The notes below the pieces were generated by a model. The model was not told where the DNA came from. It made no database searches and saw only the letters and a program-made list of their open reading frames with translations. 64,000 nucleotides of DNA, taken from Vibrio sp. Of7-15. GTDB taxonomy: Bacteria; Pseudomonadota; Gammaproteobacteria; Enterobacterales; Vibrionaceae. Below are positions 54,811 through 63,800 of this stretch, piece by piece; positions within the stretch are counted from its first letter, which is position 1, and every line of letters starts with the position of its first letter. The position numbers and the translations under genes were made by a program. The DNA is taken from assembly GCF_022347565.1 (NCBI RefSeq), contig NZ_JAKRGH010000008.1:62001-126000 (forward strand). The letters run 5' to 3'.

Positions 54811-55446
54811 TTTTAGTTTATATCAGGGTATATAAAAACATGATCGTTGATGAGCTTGGCCGTAAAGTCAGATAAGACTCGCAAAGGCATTGTAATAAAA
54901 ATGTCATTAAAAGATATACTGGATGGCAATTCACAAAAGTATCAAAAGCAAATAACCAATAAGAAAACGACTTGTTATAGTGGGTTCTCACATATAGTTA
55001 AGCTCTCACATACCTAAGCCTTTTCTTGCTAACGCGACTGTTAGACAGCGTCATACGTAGCCACTGTATGGCGCTTTTTTATTTCAACGCTCTTAAAACA
55101 CACACGAAGAAATAATTTTGCTATCAATACCTTTGCTCCCATCCAATACACCCTCGGAATAATGCAATCATAATGACTACAGGTATATTATTGTCGCAAT
55201 CATTTTGTACTTTTCAATGAAAACCAATCTCAAGGCTTAAAAACATAACACTCGACTAAAACACAAGAAACTCATACAAATAAACAGCATTTAATTGCCT
55301 AATTAAACAAAAACGATAACAATAACGTCATAAAAATAACCATAAGGCTTCATGCAGGCATACTGCAAAGCCAAACATTTTTTATTCGGCCTACTTAATA
55401 CAAAAATGAGCGCCTGAGTATTTAGCTTGCAACCGGAAAATGCCCA
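54811..55446. other. Intergenic region with a possible small transcript
   Basis: Contains a 55-codon frame at 54850-55017 without a ribosome site, then a hairpin at 55046-55073 (AGCGTCATACG against TGTATGGCGCT), followed by TTTTTTA, a good terminator. The rest is AT-rich with nothing I can support. Confidence 0.35.
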
Positions 55447-55623
55447 ATGAAAATCAAACGAAATTTATGTCATAACTTGAAGCGGGAGTATCATTTAAAT
55501 CCTGTCACAAAACAAACATACCAAACCAACAGAATAATTAACGAGAATACACAAACATTGATAGCGAACATCAATAAGCACCAACGTGATAAACGGCCTG
55601 TACGTTCTCTTGAAGAGTATTAA
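55447..55623 (+). CDS. Possible small basic protein (58 residues)
   Basis: An open frame of 58 codons from ATG 55447 encoding MKIKRNLCHNLKREYHL... and ending KRPVRSLEEY. It is Lys/Arg/Asn-rich and soluble, with a weak GGAA 9 bases upstream and a strong terminator 40 bases after its stop. The terminator suggests a real transcription unit. No family is recognised, and a non-coding transcript is an alternative. Confidence 0.35.
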   Translation: MKIKRNLCHNLKREYHLNPVTKQTYQTNRIINENTQTLIANINKHQRDKRPVRSLEEY

Positions 55624-55662
55624 CCCATTGCATCATTATTAAGGGTTTCTAAATTGGCAATC

Positions 55663-55695
55663 AGCCCCGTTACACCTTGTGGCGGGGCTTTAATA
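55663..55695 (+). terminator. Strong terminator downstream of small ORF
   Basis: AGCCCCG/CGGGGCT stem with a 13-base loop, then TTAATAAAA. It marks the end of a transcript from the small frame at 55447-55623. Confidence 0.8.
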
Positions 55696-56005
55696 AAAAC
55701 ACACCTTTCAGCAGATTAGTGTCATTTTCCTCTCAAACTTCATATCGAATAGCTAAACAAATTCGTAATCTACTTAATTTTTACATACACAAAAGTTCAA
55801 TATTCACAAAGTAGGGGAAAGAAGTGATCCCCACAGTGCCAATACCTGAAACATTAATCAAAAATAATGGCGAATGTCTGTTATTCATTGCAGCTATGCT
55901 TGAAACTTTTAGTATATGAATTCAGTTCAGTTAACACTACTGGCACTGTATGTCTTTGTTAACTTTGTATTCATTGAACATTTGAACATAACCTGGAGCC
56001 AATCA

Positions 56006-56377
56006 TTGAGAACATCGATAGTGATCCTTGCATTACTTTTATCAGGCTGCACAACCTTAGATCACGTGAAAGAGATTGGAAACTATGACGACATTGCTGC
56101 CAGTTGCCCTGCAATATTAAAAGAAATAAAACAACAGCCGAAACCTTCCTATCCATCTTTTCTGCGACAGATTCAGCAAGAAGGGTGGGTTGCACTTAGC
56201 ATTGATGTAAAAAACGGCGTGATAACAAACACCAACGTTATCGACTCTAGCCCAGAAGACATGTTCGAAGAAGCAGTTTTACTCGCCACTTCAATTTGGC
56301 GTTTTTCACCTCAAATCACCGAGTCAAACTGCCTCATAACAGTAAGATTTAAAATGGAAGACAGATCAGGCAACTAG
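56006..56377 (+). CDS. Lipoprotein with TonB C-terminal-like domain
   Basis: A 123-residue exported lipoprotein. The TTG at 56006 follows GGAG at a normal distance and gives a short signal peptide RTSIVILALLLSGC with the lipidated Cys at residue 15. The longer frame from ATG 55916 would bury that signal. The body (PSYPSFLRQIQQEGWVALSIDVKNGVITNTNVIDSSPEDMFEEAVLLATSIWRFSP) has the exact rhythm of a TonB C-terminal domain, P.YP..A...G.V.....D..G...........FD.AA..A...W.F. With no inner-membrane anchor it cannot be a standard energy transducer. Its role is unknown. Confidence 0.7.
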   Translation: MRTSIVILALLLSGCTTLDHVKEIGNYDDIAASCPAILKEIKQQPKPSYPSFLRQIQQEGWVALSIDVKNGVITNTNVIDSSPEDMFEEAVLLATSIWRFSPQITESNCLITVRFKMEDRSGN

Positions 56378-56446
56378 ATTGAACATGTCACTGATTCACT
56401 AAGCACACAGATTTATATATCGAAGCATTTACTACCAAAGGACAAT

Positions 56447-56680
56447 ATGGATCATCTTCTTTTTGCCAACATCATCGTTTTTATTTATGTACTTATTCTC
56501 TTTCAAGGGGTAGAGAAATTAGGTCTGATGACGTGCTCTGGTAGCTACTTAAAAGCGTTTGAATCTTATCTACTCGCATTGATATTACTCGCAGTCAGTG
56601 CCGTATTCGTGCTAACAGGCTTACATTTTATGCTGCCAGATGTTTGCGTAAAGCTATGTTTTATAAGCTTTTTCTCTTAA
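56447..56680 (+). CDS. Small two-helix membrane protein
   Basis: A 77-residue protein with two hydrophobic segments (about 5-21 and 39-62: LLALILLAVSAVFVLTGLHFML). It has AAGGA upstream. No family is recognised. A 32-codon membrane-type frame (56656-56754, MFYKLFLLIPIAFIYWSYS...) overlaps its end and could be a coupled small protein. Confidence 0.45.
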   Translation: MDHLLFANIIVFIYVLILFQGVEKLGLMTCSGSYLKAFESYLLALILLAVSAVFVLTGLHFMLPDVCVKLCFISFFS

Positions 56681-56754
56681 TTCCAATCGCCTTCATTTAT
56701 TGGAGCTACTCAGCGTTAAAGTTTCGCATACAAGGTGTGTACAAGGTCAATTAG
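56656..56754 (+). CDS. Possible 32-residue membrane peptide
   Basis: Overlaps the end of the preceding two-helix protein by 25 bases. It has one hydrophobic helix (LFLLIPIAFIYWSY) and a basic tail. There is no clear ribosome site, so translation would depend on coupling. It may instead be the frameshifted continuation of the upstream gene. Confidence 0.25.
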   Translation: MFYKLFLLIPIAFIYWSYSALKFRIQGVYKVN

Positions 56755-56809
56755 TCACTCGTAATGGACGCAGCATCTCAGTGCAATCGTCCTCATAGGA
56801 AATGAAATA

Positions 56810-57409
56810 GTGATAGACAAGAACGAAGAAACTTGGCAGCAATACTACCAAAAAGCAGTAAAACGCAAACATAAGCCAAGAACAGGGCGATTAATACCAT
56901 TAAACCGCTCAGGCTATAAAACAGCAACAGATTGTGGTTGTGGTACAGGTAGCGACATTCACTACCTTAGTAAGCTTGGTTATCAAGTGTCAGGCTTCGA
57001 CGTAAACGAAGATGCCTTAACCATTTGCCGTGAACGTTTTGCCAACAATCCATTAGTCCATGTATGCAAGGCCAGTTTTGAGCATTACGACTACTCACTT
57101 GCCGGAATCGTGCTAGCAAATTCTAGCCTTTACTTTGCCAACTTGAAGGACTTTACAAAAACATGGAAAAAACTGACCGCCAGCCTTGCTATTGGTGGTG
57201 TTTTTGCTGGTGATTTTATGGGGGTAAAAGACAGTTGGGCTACCGACTTTCGGATTCCAACAGCACCAATGACCAAACATCAGGTACGCGCACTTTTTGA
57301 TGAGTATGACATCGTGGAATTTACGGAACGTGATGAAATGGGCCAAACCATGCTCGGTGAGTCTAAGCATTGGCATACCTTTTCTGTCATCGCCGTTAAA
57401 AATTTATAG
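56810..57409 (+). CDS. Class I SAM-dependent methyltransferase
   Basis: A 199-residue enzyme starting at GTG 56810 behind AGGAAA. Motif I is ATDCGCGTGSDIHYLSKLGYQVSGFDVN, with the acidic end-of-strand-2 residue in GFDVN. Motif II-like LAGIVLANSSLYFAN and post-motifs follow. The Cys pair in motif I is slightly unusual. It resembles TehB/UbiE-type small-molecule methyltransferases; the substrate is unknown. It stands alone. Confidence 0.85.
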   Translation: MIDKNEETWQQYYQKAVKRKHKPRTGRLIPLNRSGYKTATDCGCGTGSDIHYLSKLGYQVSGFDVNEDALTICRERFANNPLVHVCKASFEHYDYSLAGIVLANSSLYFANLKDFTKTWKKLTASLAIGGVFAGDFMGVKDSWATDFRIPTAPMTKHQVRALFDEYDIVEFTERDEMGQTMLGESKHWHTFSVIAVKNL

Positions 57410-57873
57410 ACCACCCGTTTTTGTGGTGAGTTTTTTTGATTATTGGATCCATAGCTTTATCAAATTAGGTTATGCAATGTAATAAATAATAATTACCCCT
57501 AAAGTACTATTCCTTGTCACATTACTGCCATAAGCTTATGCACATAAAAAGTAGGGCTGTTATATTCTTTCTGTATCACAGAAAAATTATACTGATACAA
57601 GCACTAACAGCGCCTTGGCTTGCTTATAGAATGCGCCATACAGACACAGAGCTGTATGGCGCTTCTGTATGTCTGGCTCAAATTTTCGCTAACATGACGT
57701 TTTAAAACCAACCTAAGGCCGTGCCATTTTATGTGTCATTACAGACAGATCTCTAAGAACATACAGATAGAAGCCTCTAGTTATCTAGATTTGTCAGCAT
57801 AATGTCAATGAAGTATTCATCATTAAAAAACGGATGTATTATCGTTTACATTTCATCTTAAGGTAGCCAATAC
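57410..57873. other. Intergenic region with an inverted repeat
   Basis: Holds no supported gene. A 63-codon frame at 57514 crosses the hairpin at 57633-57662 and has no ribosome site. The final 100 bases should carry the promoter of the next methyltransferase. Confidence 0.4.
57633..57662. repeat. 11-bp inverted repeat
   Basis: GCGCCATACAG/CTGTATGGCGC is perfect with an 8-base loop. The hairpin at 55046-55073 shares the TGTATGGCGCT arm, so it is a family of hairpins repeated in this small-gene region. It is probably a terminator or a repeat element. Confidence 0.6.
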
Positions 57874-58575
57874 ATGTCCGAAATGTATACAAAGCATGCA
57901 AAAAAATACGATTCCGTTGCTAGAGATAATATTTACAATGCCTTGCTAGAGCGTCCATCAACCATGGCGCTTTTAGGCGAAATCAAGGGAAAAAATATTC
58001 TTGATATGGGCTGTGGCTCGGGCATTTACGCCGAATGGTTTCTGGAGCAATCTGCAAATACAATCAAGTGTTTAGATGCCTCTGTAGAAATGATCGAACT
58101 CGTTAAAACGAAGCTAGGGGATAACGTTGAAGCCTATGTCCAAGATGTAGCTCATGGCTTACCTAAAGAAGCGAATAACAGTGCAGATATTATCGTTAGT
58201 CCGCTCGTTGTGCATTACATTGAAAACCTAGTCCCTGTATTTAAAGACGCGTTTCGGGTTCTGAAACCTGGTGGCTGTATGGTATTTTCGACCCACCATC
58301 CTTTTGCAGACTTTGAATGCTCTCTATCCGGTAATTATTTTGAACGAGAACATATTCAAGAAGAGTGGAACACCGTAGGAACCCCTGTGTCGGTGAGCTT
58401 CTATCGGCGATCATTAACAGAGCTGTGTGATGCCGTCACTTCATCTGGATTTATTATTTCGAAAATCTCGGAAGGAAATGTTGATGCACGAGCAAAAGAC
58501 ATGTCTGAATCTACCTATAACCAACTAAAAAATAAACCAAACTTCATTTTTATCAGATGTGAAAAGCCCATCTAA
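57874..58575 (+). CDS. Class I SAM-dependent methyltransferase
   Basis: A 233-residue enzyme with motif I ILDMGCGSGIYAEWF near residue 42, CLDASVEMIELVK after it, IIVSPLVVHYIENL as motif II and FRVLKPGGCMVFSTHHPF as motif III. The overall pattern matches UbiE/BioC-like methyltransferases (Methyltransf_11). No AAGGT-type site is closer than usual; ATG 57874 is preceded by AAGGTAG. The substrate is unknown. It is unrelated in detail to the methyltransferase at 56810. Confidence 0.87.
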   Translation: MSEMYTKHAKKYDSVARDNIYNALLERPSTMALLGEIKGKNILDMGCGSGIYAEWFLEQSANTIKCLDASVEMIELVKTKLGDNVEAYVQDVAHGLPKEANNSADIIVSPLVVHYIENLVPVFKDAFRVLKPGGCMVFSTHHPFADFECSLSGNYFEREHIQEEWNTVGTPVSVSFYRRSLTELCDAVTSSGFIISKISEGNVDARAKDMSESTYNQLKNKPNFIFIRCEKPI

Positions 58576-58614
58576 AGGGTACTTAACCAGACAATTCATT
58601 ATGAGGTACAAGCT

Positions 58615-59361
58615 GTGGTAATAAAATACAATCCTATTCTGTCGATTGAACAACAAACAGGCGATGATAAACCAATGTCTTACATGAATAATACGTCTGG
58701 GCCACTGTCAAATCTACAAGCCGAACTCCACTGGCATTTGCATGATTTATCGAGATTTCATCAAGTCATAACTGATGATCTCAATAAACGAAATACCGTA
58801 TTTGGTGAACAATATAACGCTTTTAAAGTAAATATTGATAAGGCCAAAAAAGACATAACTGATGAAGAAGAGCTGGAGTATTTAAAGGTTAAAGCCACTA
58901 TACAGGCATCGGGGTTCAATGACATTGGCCTTGAAATCGACCGCAGTAAGGCTTTCTCTGATGAATTTAGTGTCATTGGATTATGGGCGACCGCAGAAAA
59001 ATACTTAAAGCAAGTATATATGGCGATTGAGCACCATGAAACTTCAACGCCGCTAAATAACATTAACCCACCTTATCAATGGGATCTTCTAAAAGCTAAG
59101 TTTGAAGAAAAGTCTATCTTCCTTGCTGATTTAGATGGACACGCAGATGCTAATGAGTGCAGAGTACTAAACAATACAATAAAACATGGTGGTGTTGTGA
59201 GCCCACGACTTGCACAGTTTGTAGCTTTTTCGGATCAAGAAGGTAAAGCTTTAAAAAAGTTGGATCTTGATGTTCAACGGTATTACAACGGTATCTCTAG
59301 CTTTTTAGGGAACTTAATCCAAAAAGGCAACAAAATCATTGACCCAAGCTTCCTGTTCTAA
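58615..59361 (+). CDS. Unknown soluble protein
   Basis: A 248-residue protein starting at GTG 58615 with GAGG 8 bases upstream. It is mainly helical, with LSNLQAELHWHLHDLSRFHQ near 32-51 and DEEELEYLKVKATIQA near 83-98. A domain resembling a HEPN/AbiV-like helical bundle is conceivable (VIGLWATAEKYLKQVYMAIE...CRVLNNTIKHGG, with R and N-x-x-K-H), but I am not certain. Proteins of this kind are often toxins or RNases in conflict systems. It lies next to a PLD-like protein on the other strand. Confidence 0.5.
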   Translation: MVIKYNPILSIEQQTGDDKPMSYMNNTSGPLSNLQAELHWHLHDLSRFHQVITDDLNKRNTVFGEQYNAFKVNIDKAKKDITDEEELEYLKVKATIQASGFNDIGLEIDRSKAFSDEFSVIGLWATAEKYLKQVYMAIEHHETSTPLNNINPPYQWDLLKAKFEEKSIFLADLDGHADANECRVLNNTIKHGGVVSPRLAQFVAFSDQEGKALKKLDLDVQRYYNGISSFLGNLIQKGNKIIDPSFLF

Positions 59362-59373
59362 GTATTTGGTTTA

Positions 59374-59394
59374 AAGCCTACGTAGGGTAGGCTT
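59374..59394. terminator. Hairpin between convergent genes
   Basis: AAGCCTAC/GTAGGCTT with a 5-base loop. It lies between the unknown gene and the PLD-like gene. There is no long T-run, so it is at best a weak bidirectional terminator. Confidence 0.5.
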
Positions 59395-59402
59395 GATACC
59401 GC

Positions 59403-60098
59403 TTAATCTAAAGCAATGTTTGATGGCCATAAAAAGTAAGGTCCAAAGCGCTGGCTGTATTTAAATTCACCACCAGATTTTTTTCCTAGTTCCGTTAAAT
59501 AATGCTTTTCATCTTTCACTGTGAGGTACTTTTGAGTCATCAGTTTATCGAGCAGCTCATTAGTTTTAAGACCTAATTTTTTAGCCAATTTAGACGTTGT
59601 GAGTTTCTCGTAATTTTCACTTTTATCTTGAGGTGGAGCAGCTTCATCGCTTACTTTTTCAAGAGATATACGTATCTCATCACTGATCCTAATAATCCTT
59701 TGGGCTTCTTCAAAAGCATCTTTATAAACACTCGGATCATCAGAACGATTAACAACAATGCCCATCTCATTATTATTAACTTGACTGAATTCATATAAGT
59801 TTAAGCTACTGATAATGCAAGATTCTTCATTTATATAGCATTTAGCATGTAAATTTTTACAAAAGCTAGTTCTCACGAAGCTTAACTCTTTTAACCAATT
59901 TATCTCTTCTGGATGAAGCTCATTTTTACCATAAACAATTCGAACATCAATTTTAAGTCGGTTTTTGTCTTCTAATAACTCTTTAACTCTATCATTTAAT
60001 TTTAAAAAAGGGCTAATTAGAATTAGACGTTCAGAAGCATTCTTTATCAACTCTTCAAGATAGTAATTTGTAGCACTTGTATTAAGAAATTTAGCCAT
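59403..60098 (-). CDS. Phospholipase D-like protein with winged-helix C-terminus
   Basis: A 231-residue protein. The first 150 residues are a PLD-like nuclease/phospholipase domain (YLEELIKNASERLILISPFL; HKD-type motif NLHAKCYINEESCIISSLNL, which keeps His and Lys but lacks the usual Asp). Residues 160-231 are a winged-helix-like region (TSKLAKKLGLKTNELLDKLMTQKYLTV) and an unusual aromatic end (FGPYFLWPSN). One HKD motif per chain means that it would need to dimerise. Similar proteins appear with restriction and defence genes; the function here is unproven. Confidence 0.75.
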   Translation of the reverse strand: MAKFLNTSATNYYLEELIKNASERLILISPFLKLNDRVKELLEDKNRLKIDVRIVYGKNELHPEEINWLKELSFVRTSFCKNLHAKCYINEESCIISSLNLYEFSQVNNNEMGIVVNRSDDPSVYKDAFEEAQRIIRISDEIRISLEKVSDEAAPPQDKSENYEKLTTSKLAKKLGLKTNELLDKLMTQKYLTVKDEKHYLTELGKKSGGEFKYSQRFGPYFLWPSNIALD

Positions 60099-60850
60099 AC
60101 TGAGATTCCTTTATAAATATTATATAACTGATAATGATAACTAAATTCGACTATAGGAAACATTGAACATATAAATTTATAACAAGTATTTTTCTAGTAT
60201 TGAGAATAAACTCAAAGTTTTCATCATTATCTGTTTCTCTAAGCAATGAGAGCTGCGTCAAACTACGACGATCACTGTATGACATTAGGCTTCCAAAGAC
60301 CTTCCAGTGACAATGTCACATTAAGAAACTACATATTTCAGTGAAGGTATTACGCTCTTTAAGATAAGATATTAGGCGTCACATCTACGATCATATCTTC
60401 AATTACTTTCTCGCCTAACAATAGATATATTTGTACCTCATCCATCAGCTTCTCTTTGTTTTTAATATGTAAGAAGTCAATAAAAACAATTCACTTACCA
60501 ACAACAAACCTTCAAATTAATATTAACTTAAAGAGGTTGAAATCAATTAAAAGCATGGACCACATTTTTAATTAGACCAATATTAAAAATCGGTAAGTTA
60601 TTATTAAATTTAACAATAATAAAAATCGACTGGCGTTGATTTGATATGGATCGAGAATATTGTTGCAACTGTATTTATCATCGTAAATTACGATATTAAT
60701 TATATACAGAAATCCTATTAATGATTTATATATTTACACCTCCTTGGATCAATGCCACCGTTATTAACAAAAATGTTTCTAATTGGTTTCATGGAGGCTA
60801 TATTTAAAAAATTCACGGTGGCAACATAATTTTTAAGCTTGAGGCCCCCA
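60099..60850. other. AT-rich intergenic region before the second NRPS gene
   Basis: No complete gene. On the minus strand a 43-codon open frame without a start ends at 60359 (reading IVFIDFLHIKNKEKLMDEVQ...), a likely remnant of a lost gene. The NRPS promoter must lie within the last 200 bases. I see no convincing Fur box there. Confidence 0.4.
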
Positions 60851-63800
60851 GTGAAAGTTAATGATTGCGACGGTCTATTGACCTTAATGGAAAGAGAAAT
60901 TTTTAATGTACAAGTTAACCACCTTGAAACTCCATGCTTTAATTTAGGATCTTTTGAAAAAATTCATGGGACGTTAGATACCGCCCACCTGAAAAACGTT
61001 ATCAGACGGTTAATTTCACGGGAAGAAGTCTTTTACTTCGGTTACACCCAAAGAGATGGTGCTGGAGTGAGGTTTGAAGGAAAATATAGTCAATGCGATA
61101 TTTTAGAGATCGACCACACGAGCTTACCCTCTGGATTACAACAACAAAGAACGTCTCAATTATTAAACGATCTTATCGCTCAACCGTTTGACTTGGAAAA
61201 CCCTCCACTGTACCGCTTTATTATTGTAAAGCACTCTGAGTCAGAACACACACTCGCTCATATTTGGCATCACCTTATTATGGATGGAATGGGGTTTAAT
61301 CTTTTTCATCAAAAGGTCATTGAAGAATACAATCAATCTTTATCTAAGCTAACGTTTAATGAACTATCCATACAATCCCTTGCCATAGAAGAACAAGAGT
61401 ATTGGAGATCGGATAGAAAAAAGAAAGATGAGGCTTTTTGGAAACAATTTTCATCAAAAAAACGCTCCCTAATACAGCCAATTTTACCGCCTATGACAAG
61501 TAACTTTACTTGGCGTAACTCGTTCCATATTAGCCCTGATGTGTGGGCTCGGCTTGTTAATCAATCAAAAGTATTAAACTGCACGGTACAACACCTCATC
61601 CTTCTAACCATTCAACTTTGTTTCGCTGATAGTCGAGGGCAACGCAGTATAACTGTTGGGCGTCCCACTCACCGCCGGCATTCACGATCTCTACGAGAAA
61701 AAGTGGGGCATTTTGCTGGCCTTTCATTGGTACACATCGAATTGAACCCAAGCGACACGTTATCCAATGCCGTTGATCATTTAAAAACGCTATTAAAAAA
61801 AGATTTACGGCATCAAAAATTTCCGATCAGTCGTTTGAGTCGAGAGTTTCATGTTTCACAAAATAAACGCCAGCAAATATATGATGTCCTTTTTTCCTAC
61901 GAGCCGATGAAATTCCGTTGCCATTATGGTGAAGCGGAAGGGGATTTATATGCACTGTGTCATGGGCACGAATTGTCACCGGTAGCGATTTATTTAAGAG
62001 ATTATTACGAGGAAAAAGCCCCGGTTCTAGATGTTCAACTGAACCTTGAATATTTCAAGGAAGATGATTGCCAACCAACGGTTGATCGAATCATTGAAAC
62101 ATTGGCGCGTCTGTCCGAGTTAACCGCTGATGCTCGTGTGGGAGATGTGCCTCTTTTAACCAAAGAGGAAACGAACTTTTACCAATCATTACAAGGTGGT
62201 GATGCAACGGCAGACATCACGGGGCTGTGTGAAACATTAGAGAAAATGGCTAAGGATAGACCCGATGATATTGCTGTGATGGTCGAAGATGGGGCTAGCA
62301 TCAGCTATTCAAAGCTGAGCACCGATGTTCTGGCTTATGCTAGAAAGCTTCATCAACATGGGGTTACTCATTGTAGCCATGCTGGCCTTTTATACTCCCG
62401 AAGCTATGACATGCTTGTGTACATGCTGGCCGTAAATCGATTAGGCGCAACCTATGTGCCAATATCAAAGGATCTACCAAAAGCAAGAATTCAATCCATT
62501 CTTAACCAGCTAAAGCCTGCGGTTGTTATTACAGACGCCGGCAACGAATCGGCATTAACCCAGTTAGAAAGTGCGTTATCAGCGGAACAAATAGCTGAAG
62601 AACAACACCAACCAGAGGTATTAACGCATTCATGGCTCAGCGCTCAAGAAGATCCGTTTATTGAATTACCTCCGCATCCTACAGAGCCGTTTAATGCGTA
62701 TATCTTATTTACATCAGGCACTACTGGGGAACCTAAAGGAGTCATCATTTCATCTGATGCCAGAGATCAGTTCCTGTTCAGTATTAGCGAAAAGCTTTCT
62801 TTAAATCAGCACTGTTGTATCGCAGCGTTGACCTCGCCCAGTTTTGATATTTCGGTGCTTGAACTTTTCGCGCCAATGATTGCTGGTGGCACGGTATTCA
62901 TCATCAATGAACAGACGCAAAAAAATCCTCGCCAATTAGCGAAAGTCTTACAAAGTGCCCAATTGACACACATTCAAGGAACACCAACGACATGGCAAAT
63001 GCTCCAAGGGGTTGAAGGGTTGCCCATGACCAATGCCATCGCTCTGGTTGGTGGAGAGCCTATCAGTAATCAATTGGTTAAGGCATTAACCCAGCATGGC
63101 TTAGAGTGCTGGAACATGTATGGCCCAACAGAATCAACGGTATGGGTGATGGCTCAGCCAATTGAAACAGAGTCTTCCATTGCGCCAATTGGGGGCTTAT
63201 TGAACGGCTGTCAGGCTCATGTTCGAGATGAGTTTCTTCGTATTCTTCCCCCTGGCGTGAATGGAGAGCTGGTGTTATCTGGTGCGACCCTTTCTGTCGG
63301 TTACCTTCACCAACAAGCTTTAACTGACAAGGTATTTGTCACTGTGTCCACTGGACAACGAGCGTATAAGACAGGGGATTTAGTGACCCTGACAAGAAGC
63401 GGAGAATTTGAATTTCATGGCCGAGCAGACTCACAATGCAAAATTAGGGGCCATCGGATTGAATTAGGTGAAATAGAAAACACGTTATCACAATCACCAG
63501 CGATAACACGCTGTACCATCGTGGCTCATGGCTCCGCTGCCGATGCGCAAATTCTTTGTTTTTTCCAAGGAGATTGGGCGCACCCAGAAATCTTAGCGTA
63601 TTTGAGGCCGAAACTGCCCGATTATATGTTGCCAAGCCATAGCCTGCATATTTCTGATTGGCCTGTGAATGTGAATGGAAAAACAGACAGAAATACGTTG
63701 TTGTCTATGTGGCAAGAACACACAGCCGTGTTTAGGCACAAACCGCCGTTGGATCAAAATAAGCTGGTTGGTGACTATGAGCAGCAGAGTATTGAAAATC

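Noticed and set aside
54840-54878. Apparent start of a MoaA-like protein (MIVDELGRKVR)
   Set aside because: Only eleven codons before a stop; too short to separate from chance.
54850-55017. 55-codon frame listed as a gene
   Set aside because: No ribosome site; kept only as a comment in the intergenic entry and finding.
55020-57700. Integron cassette array (attC sites) in the small-gene region
   Set aside because: No GTTRRRY/RYYYAAC ends pair up around the genes; the hairpins look like terminators.
57514-57705. 63-codon plus-strand frame
   Set aside because: No ribosome site, odd composition, and it runs straight through a perfect 11-bp inverted repeat.
60600-60850. Fur box upstream of the second NRPS
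   Set aside because: The best match (near AACTGTATTTATCATCG) keeps only one half-site; not convincing.
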